64,000 nt of DNA from Halicephalobus mephisto (taxonomy: Eukaryota; Nematoda; Chromadorea; Rhabditida; Panagrolaimidae), in contig SWDT01000093.1 of the NCBI GenBank assembly GCA_009193035.1, positions 95,484-159,483 on the forward strand, in the 5' to 3' direction. Below, piece by piece: positions 56,118 to 64,000 of this stretch. Each line of letters begins with the position of its first letter. The first letter of the stretch is position 1. The notes under the pieces were generated by a model. It saw only the letters and a list, made by a program, of their open reading frames with translations, had not been told where the DNA came from and made no database searches. Both the position numbers and the translations under genes were made by a program.

Positions 56118-58566
56118 TTAACATCTCATAGAATTGAAGTTCTGGATGAGTGAATCTCTCAACTGGTTGAAAAGATCATCTTGGGAGAGGGAGGTGCCAT
56201 TAAGGATATGTCCAGACATTCCCCCAGTACAGGTGGAGAAAAGACTCGAAGGACCAGTGAATCGCGATTGATCGATCACGTAGAAGTCAGTCCCAAGACT
56301 AGCTATGGTCTGGCAAGCAGAATAAGCAGCTGTAGGGTCTTTGATAGCCTCGGTTTCCGCCAGAAGCAAATTAGAGAAGTTAGTGTACAGACTAGAGCTG
56401 GCGGCTGTTACGTACTGGTTGAGAATGGGGGCAAGAATGGTTCGGCCTCCATTCGGGGAATTGTCGGAAATCATGGTCTGAATGAAAGATGATAAAGTTG
56501 AGTTGAACTCCTGCAGTGATTGGGGTTCGATAGCCTTATAGATGGAATCCCCGAACAGAGCAATGGAGAATCGTTGTTTCGGATTGAAGTTGACACTGTT
56601 TACCAGTCTCTGAGCTAACTTTAAGAAATCCACTTTCGCTTTGTTCCCGATGGCTGCGGTGGCTTCTCCGATGAAGGAGAGAACGGAGCAGACGGGAGGA
56701 GCTTGACAAGGGAAAACGTCCATTACAAAACCTGGAGCACTAGAAAGAGCGGTAGGGAGGTCTGGGAAAGCCAAGTTGGAGTTGGTTCCGAGGAGGGTCT
56801 TTAAATCTTTGAGTCCGTCAGCTGGACTGCCTGCGAACCCAGGGATGATGGCTCCCATTGGAAGCTGGACGAGAGTCTGTACCTTGTGCATGCCATCCAC
56901 AGCATCTCCATCCAAAGGAACATCATCCACTACCAGAATGATAGCTCTATTGGAGAGAACGGAGTTGGATTGGAACTGGTTGTAGGCAGCCAAGAGAGCA
57001 CTGAAACGCATGTATTACTTCATAAACAGAGAAAATAATTACTCAGCAACGTTGTTGACGCCTCCGTCTCCGATCTTGACTTTCTGTTGGACTTGACTGT
57101 TGAAGTCGTTTCGAGTGTAACTGCCGAGAGGAATGGAGATTTCGGGGGTGGTTGCATACTGGATGACTCCGAACCGTGCATATCCGCTACCGGAAGAAGC
57201 CTCGTTGGGGAAGGAGAACTGACTGGCAAGGTCGATCACGAACTGACTCACATTACCCTCATAGATATAGGGGACGATAGACTCGGATCTCTCTAAGATG
57301 AAGATCAGTTCCAATGAGGTACAAGAGGTGTTTGTCGTGGGGGGAGTTGGCGTTGAACATCCAGAAGAAGAAGTCGGAGGAGCAGATTGCACATTACAAG
57401 AGAAGCTCATGAACTCCGGGATCATCGAGCATGACAGAAAGTCCATGACATCATTATATGTGAGGTTGGCTCCTCTGAGTATGTGACCTGGTTTATTTCC
57501 AGTAAGTGTTTGAAAAAGAGTGTTGTTGTTGTTGTACACGGAGACATCCCAGACGTAGACATCGGGATTGTAAGCTGCAATCTGTTGAGCTAAGTCCATT
57601 GCCGAAGAGAGGTCAACAATTGTGCTGCAAGAAGAATTGGTTCATTATAATGTAAAATAAATACTTACTCAGTTTCTCCTGTTAGAAAGATGCCGTATCC
57701 GGAATATCCAGCGTTTAAATTGTTGAGGATGTCTTGAAGTGGACTGAAAGTAATTTTCCATTAGTAATTGTAGAATTAAACAACAAATGAGTTTGTAAAA
57801 TTTAAAACTAATGAATCTTTCTAGCTCCAAATTCCATATTGGTTAATAATGTGATCAAAGTGGAAAACTCTTGATCATGTGGATAATTCAAAACTACCTA
57901 ATAATCTAGCAAACCGAAATCCTTCACAATAAACCCCACCTTGGAAGAGTGAAATTCAAAGACATCTGCAACAGAAAGTGAGATATTAATCACACAGACG
58001 TATATCGTTCCATCACATAAATATTTTACAGATGTTGTCAAAGCTGCGGATTGAGCTTCAACAGTAATCAATAGAAAGACAAAAATTATAAACAACACTG
58101 GTAGAAGTGAACTTCCTCAAGAACATAAAGACATTTCTATTATACACTGTTGGATGAATTTACCGGAAATAAAATTTGAAAGCTTTCATCACTTTGAGGG
58201 ATTAAACTAGGAAACAAGATTTCGAAATATTTACCTTATATAATTGACCGATTCTGGATCATTACATCCACTATTGCTGAAATAATCAATCCAAGAATTT
58301 ACAGTTGTTATGAAGTCTGATTTATCCATGTAATCCAATAATAGCCAATCTTCTGGATCTCCGAACCCTCTTAAACCAAATCCATTATAGTCCGCAAGGT
58401 ACCCGACGGTGTCTCTGGCGCCTTGAAGAAAAGTAACATATTGATTACACGTGGAGACACTGTCTTCACCCAAGAACATGTATCCAGAGCATCCTGAGGA
58501 AGAAGTTGGGAACTGAGCTTCAGTTCCACTTAAAAAAAGAAGAAGAAAAATTCCGACGAAAATCAT
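56118..58566 (-). CDS. Secreted triple vWA-like protein, copy E
   Basis: Minus-strand exons 58566-58235, 57743-57669, 57624-57043 and 57000-56118 join to 623 aa, with the layout of copy A. Signal peptide: MIFVGIFLLLFLSGTEAQ. Exon 1 differs from A at many residues, but intron 1 is nearly identical to A's, as are module 2 and exon 4. The linker is 18 bases shorter (PPTSSSGCSTPTPPTT). Module 2 starts ILERSES as in A; modules 1 and 3 lack DxSxS. Modules end at the stop with FNSMRC. It stands about 28 kb from A in inverted orientation. Function beyond secretion is unknown. Confidence 0.87.
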
Positions 58567-58602
58567 CACTGAAAGAAAATGATGTTAGCTGCTGTAGAAC
58601 AA

Positions 58603-58647
58603 TGCTTTTATACAAGCTTCTGACACCAATAATCATTAATCTTATCA
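58603..58647 (-). promoter_or_regulatory. Shared promoter block of vWA gene E
   Basis: On the minus strand TGATAAG (58647-58641) is followed by GTGTCAGAAGCTTGTATAAA, then AGCA, ending at about 58603, 37 bases before the ATG. The TATA box reads TATAAAAG. Confidence 0.6.
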
Positions 58648-59523
58648 ATAAGATAGTTGAATATTCTCAATGATCTTTTGAATAGTGATGAAAGAAGCCT
58701 TGAAAACGATAAACTCCCAATTGGTTGTCTCTAGCTTGATTTGATTAATTAGGAATAACTTGGACAAGAAGTTAAAATACAAGTACGGATAATATTTAAT
58801 ATGTTATTAAAAAGTTCTAGTCTAAAATTGTGTAGAATAGTCATCACCACTGTTATTAATAGGACATTTGCATATTCTCCAGCGATTTTCTTCATTCCTC
58901 TAAAAGTTCTCAAGGACATAAATCTCAGCGACAAACTATGGTTTCAAATTTGACTAAGGTTATTCAAGAGTCAAGGGTCAGTGAACACGATATTCGAGAT
59001 AACACCCAGACTAAAGTTCATTTCTTACGTCAGTCTTGTGTAATATAATAAATTCCGTCACTCAGAAGTCTACCGTATAGCTTACTGAGATAGCTACTAC
59101 TGCATTCCTCTATATCCATCAGTATTTTGTTCATAATTTTTTAATTAACTTTCTTTTGAATATTTCTGGTTTCCAAATATGCCTATCCTAAAGTTTTTTT
59201 TCCAGAAAATCGTGTTTTACGACTTTAGGAAACAGAATTATTGCTCTCTCTTATCAATAAGTCATCAAAATTACAAGCCCAACTTTCATTGTTTGTATTA
59301 AAACCAATTAACCTTTTTTCTGCAAAAAAACAACTATGGGAGAATTCAACGTTTCTTCACATATACACCGTAATTGCAATTGATATACATTCCAAAACTT
59401 TGCAAAGTATAACAAGTAATGAATAAAAAATGATTGTATTATTTAGTAAAATTTAACTTTTCAACCAAGTTCTTCGAAAAACGGAAATTTAACTCTTGTT
59501 CTCAAATTCTGATTGTTAACTGT
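58648..59523. other. Spacer 5' of copy E
   Basis: No gene is seen. Short frames only, with no family signal. Confidence 0.5.
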
Positions 59524-59740
59524 TGAATCTCTGTAGACCAGTATGGTTGCACGCGAGAGGGAGAATATAAGTTTCTTGTTTATCCAAACAATAATAAGAT
59601 TAGGTACAATACCAACCGCATTAACTGGTCAATTCCGGTCTGCCGTGTACATTATACCCACTTTCTAGCAAGCAAGGTATTTTCCTTCGAGACCTGACTT
59701 GCTTGTACAATAGCTAGTCAATACACTGATATAATATTAA
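59524..59740 (+). repeat. Dispersed repeat, family R1, copy 2
   Basis: Second copy of the sequence at 2040-2260, same orientation, roughly 75-80% identical by eye. It ends just before the Dicer-derived fragment. Confidence 0.7.
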
Positions 59741-59764
59741 CTTTAATAAAGGGTTAATCAAAAG

Positions 59765-60011
59765 GTGAAAATTCGAATTAGTCATTTTTAAAGACGGATT
59801 CTGATTTAACTAACAGAAAAGCAAAAATTCCTAATTTTTTACATTGCGTAAAAATTCGAATCTTTTAATCTTTATCCTCGACAATAACATCATCATAGAA
59901 CTGTAACAACTCCAACAATATTTCGCTTCAATTCTGATTCTTGATAAATCCGAAAATTCTGTAATTCAATGTCCAGAATCCAATCTTCGAAGATATCTCA
60001 GAGCAGCTTTC
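59765..60011 (-). pseudogene. Displaced 3' fragment of the Dicer gene
   Basis: On the minus strand, 60010-59966 reads the last 45 coding bases of Dicer without a mismatch ([14 protein letters not shown], stop). The match to 25474-25720 continues through the 3'UTR with scattered changes: GAATTACAGAATTTTCGGAT, GTTGTTACWGTTCTATGATG, GAGGATAAAGATTAAAAGAT and TTAAATCAGAAT. Upstream of AAAGCTGC the match ends abruptly, inside Dicer's last exon. No intron or further exon is present. It cannot make a dsRBD. Confidence 0.9.
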
Positions 60012-60435
60012 CCTACTGTTAGAGTGACTTTTCTGAAACTTAATAATTTTGAACTTAACTTTCTCTACAGAATGAATAAAAGTCATTCACCTCCTTCTCG
60101 AGAAACGTTTACAAGATATGAAGGGGTACTGATGACAGGTCTATCTTTGAACAGCACAATATATCAAAAAGCAACATGGCTTGAAGAGACTAAAATCCAC
60201 TTTTATCTCTTCTTGGATATTTTTCAGATTGTTATTCTACAGAGAATTTTTCACTAAATACGATAGGTGTTGTTAACAGGCAAAATTATGGCTGGAAATA
60301 GTACTGAGCTTGTTTTCTTTTATGATCAAAAATTCACAAAGTGGACACGCAGAAAAAAGCGCGGGAATGAATTGTTCCTCTATAAGAGATATCTAATTAT
60401 CAACAGCAGAAATTATGACTTTATTTCTTCACAAT
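60012..60435. other. Spacer 3' of copy F
   Basis: No supported gene. A 77-codon frame (60024-60257) has no recognisable feature. Confidence 0.5.
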
Positions 60436-62126
60436 TTAACAGTTCATGGAATTCAAACTTTGGATGAGTGAATCTCTCAACTGGTTGAAAAGTTGGTCTT
60501 GGGAGAGGGAGGTGCCGTTGAGAATGCGTCCAGGTTTGCCTCCAGTACAGGTGGGGAACAGACTCGAGGGACCAGCATGTTGAGACTGGTCAATCACGTA
60601 GAAGTCAGTTCCGAGACTAGCCACAGTCTGGCAAGCAGAATAAGCAGCTGTAGGGTCCTTAATGGCTTCGGTTTCGGCCAACAGAAGAGCCCAGTAGTTC
60701 TTGTAGAGATTGGAGTCCGCAAAGCTTATGTAATTATTTAACATAGGTGCGAGGAAGGTTCGTTGTCCATCTATGAAATTGCCTGAGGACATTTCTTGGA
60801 TGTAGGCTGATAAAGTTGAATTGAAATCAGCGAACAACTGAGGGTAAATTCCATAATAGAGAGATTCTCCGAAGAACGAGTAAGAGAACTTTTGATGTGG
60901 ATCAAAAGTGACATTGTTCACTAATTTCTGAATCAGCTTCAGGAAGTTTAATTTAGCAGCAGAATCGATGGAAACAGTAGTCTCTTCCATGAAAACAAGG
61001 GTAGAACAGACGAAAGGTGGAGTTGGAGTAACAGGCATTGGGTTACAAGAGAAACTCATGAACTCCGGGATCATTGTCGATACAAGATATGTTAGGACAT
61101 CATTATATGTGAGGTTGGCTCCTCTGAGTATATGTCCTGGTTTGTTTCCAGTGAGAGTCTCGAAAAGAGTGTTATTGTTATTATTAACGGAGATGTCCCA
61201 GACGTAGATGTCAGCATCATAGGTTGCAATCTGCTGGGCCAAAGGCATTGCAGCAGGTAAATCAACAATTGTGCTGTAATAGTAATTTATTTTTATGATA
61301 TACAATAAATACTCACTCAGTTTCTCCCACAAAAAAGAGCCCATATCCAGCAAAGTCATTGTTCAAATGTCTGAGGATGTCGTGAAGCGGGCTGAAAGTA
61401 GATTACTTTTGATTGTGAATTACAAGGGAAACAATTTTGTAAAATTGACAATTTGTGGATTTTGATGACCTTGATTTCTATAGCTATGAAATCTGAATTG
61501 TTTAAGTAATTTAAAAGTATCTATGGATCTTATGATCCATTATTTTCTATGACGGATTTGTTTGGGTCCGATAGATAATTGAAAAGGTATTTCTAATGAT
61601 CCCAGTAAAGTGAGATCATAATTATAGATATTGACATTAATTCCCACCACAAATGCAAATCCATTACATTTTGAAGGGATCGAAAACTAATTTTCTATAG
61701 GAACTAATAAAAACCGGAAATTATAAGCATTATATCTGGGAAATTCCTTACTGAATTCGAGGATTTCAAGAAGAATAGGATATTTAAAAATACTTACTCT
61801 GAGTAGTTGGCTGCCTCTTGGAAACCACATTGTCCATGATTGTACAGAGCAATCGATAGATCTATGTTATTTATGAAATCAGATTTGTCTGTGTAATCCA
61901 ATAATATCCAACTTTCCGGGTCTCCGAATTCTCTAACGGCGAAGCGATTCCCGTCTGAAAGATATTGAGCAGTTTCCTTGGCGACTTTGAGAAAGGTGAT
62001 CAATTGGTCACATGTTGGGGTGCTCTGCTCACCCACGAACATGTACCCTGAGCATCCTGAACTCCTCAATGCATGACTTTCGATTCCTTGCAGAATAAAG
62101 AAAAAGAAAAGCCCGACCAAAATCAT
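60436..62126 (-). CDS. Secreted double vWA-like protein, copy F (no middle module)
   Basis: Minus-strand exons 62126-61798, 61391-61317 and 61273-60436 join to 413 aa. Signal peptide: MILVGLFFFFILQGIESHA. The layout equals copy C: module 1 (CSGYMFVGEQST, VREFGDPESWILLDY, DIYVWDISVNNN), a short linker (NPMPVTPTPP) and module 3 (CSTLVFMEETTVSID to LFNQLRDSLIQSLNSMNC) in one exon. Exon 1 is one codon shorter than in the other copies. No MIDAS motif is present. The ATG was chosen over an upstream in-frame GTG/ATG because it starts the hydrophobic signal and follows the TATA block at the usual distance. Confidence 0.87.
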
Positions 62127-62165
62127 TATCTTAGTGAAATGATACGACTTCCAAAAAATGAAACG

Positions 62166-62208
62166 CCTTATATACACTTCATGACAGTAGTGATCTCTGC
62201 CCTTATCA
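62166..62208 (-). promoter_or_regulatory. Shared promoter block of vWA gene F
   Basis: On the minus strand TGATAAG (62208-62202), then CTGTCATGAAGTGTATATAA, then GG, ending at 62166; the ATG follows 40 bases later. The spacing between the parts is like that before E. Confidence 0.6.
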
Positions 62209-62814
62209 ACGTAAAGTCCCACGTTTTTGATGATTTCTTTTATCGCAGAAATTTTAAGAATGATGACACTCCATGCAATCAGTTAATTTCCGAAAGCCAA
62301 ATAGTACAATTTGAAAAAGTTTGTTGGATGATATCAAAAGCATCAATATAACGTTCAAAACTTGCCTAAAAAGGTTGCTTAAATTTGTTAGCAATAATTA
62401 TCATTAGTTTTATCCATAAAGCAGTTTCGAACAATACTTTTATCCCGTATCCATTGATATCTTTAATTTCCAAACATATTATTCTTTGACATGTATGGAA
62501 CCGATAATCAAGCATATTTTTGTGAACTTGTTAATTTCGACAGTTATTTAACTTGGAAACTTCGAAATTAACAGCTTTTATTGAAACATTTGAAAATCGA
62601 GTGCCAAATTAGTTTTTTTTATGAAAGGTTTCTTTCGTGAGTATCAACAGTATAGATTTCCTTTGTCAAAATTTACTACTTCTTTTTTCTTCTTTATGGC
62701 AGTGTAAACAAGAAGACAAGAGAATTCCCATTCGGTTGATTAATAGTTATATTTCAGCCACAAGTCCAGCTTTTAAGGCATTGACCGATTAAGCAATGTC
62801 TTGAGCTTATAGTC
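62209..62814. other. Spacer 5' of copy F
   Basis: No gene is seen. Confidence 0.5.
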
Positions 62815-63135
62815 CTTAGATAGTACAATGGTAGTACACGTGAATTCAAATTCACGAGATCCGGGTTCGATTTCCGACCGAAGATCGGCAGCTGGAAGTC
62901 TAGCCCGCAAGCTGCTTGTAGGCTAAAGAAGCGAAGCCCTCTGGATATCTCTCATTAGAGGCTCGGTTGATCAAAAACAAGCTAGATGATAAGAAGAATC
63001 CCAAGGTCCTAGGAACAGAAGACTCACACGTACCGACAGATGAGTTGGATCAAAGGTACAAGGAAGTTTAGCTTTAGTATTGTTTGTGAACTTTGAATGT
63101 GCGATATGGGAATAAATAGAAATAGAATAGAATGA
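62815..63135 (+). mobile_element. tRNA-derived SINE
   Basis: The head resembles a tRNA: TAGATAGTACAATGGTAGTA (A-box-like), a self-complementary GTGAATTCAAATTCAC in the anticodon-arm position, then GATCCGGGTTCGATTTCCGA (B box with one extra T). It is followed by an unrelated body of about 230 bases and ends in a short tandem tail (AATAGAAATAGAATAGAATG). That head-body-tail order is the usual SINE plan. The acceptor stem does not pair well, so a functional tRNA is unlikely. Exact ends are uncertain because no target-site duplication was obvious. Confidence 0.7.
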
Positions 63136-63280
63136 GCTTATATGTAGATTATCGAACAGACTAAGCTTTATTCCGCATAACTACACACACTACTTGATGA
63201 CTCTCTAGATTTAATGTTTTCGTATTTCAATTTATCAGATTTAAAATGACATGAATTACGTAATTTTACTCTTTCATTAT

Positions 63281-64000
63281 TTAACATCTCATGGAATTGA
63301 AGTTCTGGATGAGTGAATCTCTCAACTGGTTGAAGAGATCATCTTGGGAGAGGGAGGTGCCGTTGAGAATATGTCCAGACATTCCCCCAGTACAGGTGGA
63401 GAAAAGACTCGAAGGACCAGTGAATCGCGATTGATCGATCACGTAGAAGTCAGTCCCAAGACTAGCTATGGTCTGGCAAGCAGAATAAGCAGCTGTAGGG
63501 TCTTTGATAGCCTCGGTTTCCGCCAGAAGCAAATTAGAGAAGTTCGTGTACAGACTAGAGCTGGCAGCTGTTACGTACTGGTTGAGAATGGGGGCGAGAA
63601 TGGTTCGGCCTCCATTCGGGGAATTGTCGGAAATCATGGTCTGAATGAAAGATGATAAAGTTGAGTTGAACTCCTGCAGTGATTGGGGTTCGATAGCCTT
63701 ATAGATGGAATCTCCGAACAGAGCAATGGAGAATCGTTGTTTCGGATTGAAGTTGACACTGTTTACCAGTCTCTGAACTAACATCAGAAAATCCACCTTG
63801 GCTTTGTTTCCGATGGCTGCGGTGGCTTCTCCGATGAAGGAGAGGACGGAGCAGACGGGAGGAGCTTGACAAGGGAAAACGTCCATTACAAAACCTGGAG
63901 CACTAGAAAGAGCGGTGGGGAGGTCTGGGAAGGCCAGGTTGGAGTTGGTTCCGAGGAGGGTCTTTAAATCTTTGAGTCCGTCAGCTGGACTGCCTGCGAA
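63281..64000 (-). CDS. vWA-like protein, copy G (partial, runs off the window)
   Basis: The minus-strand frame from the window edge to the stop at 63281 is the 3' 720 bases of exon 4 of a triple-module gene: end of module 2 (PADGLKDLKTLLG, LPTALSSAPGFVMDVFPC) and all of module 3 (CSVLSFIGEAT to FNSMRC). It is almost identical to copy E; the visible protein differences are FLMLVQRL against FLKLAQRL. No stop or frameshift was seen. The 3' flank beyond the stop differs from E. The remaining exons would lie right of the window. Confidence 0.88.
   Translation of the reverse strand, partial: FAGSPADGLKDLKTLLGTNSNLAFPDLPTALSSAPGFVMDVFPCQAPPVCSVLSFIGEATAAIGNKAKVDFLMLVQRLVNSVNFNPKQRFSIALFGDSIYKAIEPQSLQEFNSTLSSFIQTMISDNSPNGGRTILAPILNQYVTAASSSLYTNFSNLLLAETEAIKDPTAAYSACQTIASLGTDFYVIDQSRFTGPSSLFSTCTGGMSGHILNGTSLSQDDLFNQLRDSLIQNFNSMRC

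Noticed and set aside
60024..60257. A 77-codon frame preceded by a CTACAG acceptor-like site
   Set aside because: The residue pattern is not recognisable, no partner exon is seen and the frame begins next to the Dicer-derived fragment in repeat-rich DNA.
62822..62890. A functional tRNA gene
   Set aside because: The acceptor stem does not pair, the B box has an extra base and the anticodon loop has the wrong size; the sequence continues into a repeat-like body. A SINE fits better.
56181..63655. Long plus-strand frames at 56181-56492, 56776-56985, 60493-60741 and 63344-63655
   Set aside because: They are antisense shadows of the vWA exons; their similarity to each other reflects similarity of the real genes.

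Overview
The window looks like nuclear DNA of a free-living (rhabditid-type) nematode. The evidence is short spliced exons with GT-AG introns, TTTTCAG-type acceptors, very AT-rich introns, and protein families with nematode character: Dicer, an ACC/LGC-46-like anion channel, neutral sphingomyelinase, eIF5 and secreted vWA/C-type-lectin proteins. I cannot name the species. Exon models were worked out by hand from reading frame, splice sites and phase.

Left part (1-16.4 kb). The window opens in the last exon of an unrecognised gene. A decayed non-LTR reverse transcriptase and about 3 kb of repeats follow, then an orphan Arg/Ser-rich first-exon candidate, a 191-aa calmodulin-like four-EF-hand gene with a fold-back element in its second intron, an intronless eIF5 gene, and a convergent five-exon neutral sphingomyelinase gene on the minus strand.

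Middle (17.2-25.5 kb). A complete eight-exon Dicer gene (about 1770 aa) holds helicase, dimerisation domain, platform/PAZ, RNase IIIa, RNase IIIb and dsRBD. It lies head to head with the sphingomyelinase gene. Several of its introns contain tandem repeats.

Right part (27.4-64 kb). A multigene family of secreted proteins built from vWA-like modules surrounds a ten-exon minus-strand Cys-loop anion channel gene (38.0-44.5 kb) and about 7 kb of gene-poor AT-rich DNA. The left arm has copies A, B and C on the plus strand. The right arm has pseudogene D and copies E, F and G on the minus strand, with one plus-strand C-type-lectin plus vWA-like gene between D and E. A, C, E and F share a promoter block (TATA-like box in a CTGTCAGAAGCTT context, with a TGATAAG site upstream in A, E and F). 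A and E are nearly identical from intron 1 to the stop except for part of exon 3, while their first exons differ. C and F lack the middle vWA module. B lacks a first exon. D and a small remnant near 30.7 kb are dead pieces. I read this as a birth-and-death secreted-protein cluster shaped by gene conversion. Roles in intestine or defence are inference only.

Mobile and repeat content includes two pairs of pogo-like miniature elements, two fold-back elements, one good tRNA-derived SINE candidate, several dispersed repeat families, and a displaced 3' fragment of the Dicer gene (last 45 coding bases plus 3'UTR) inside the right arm of the vWA cluster.
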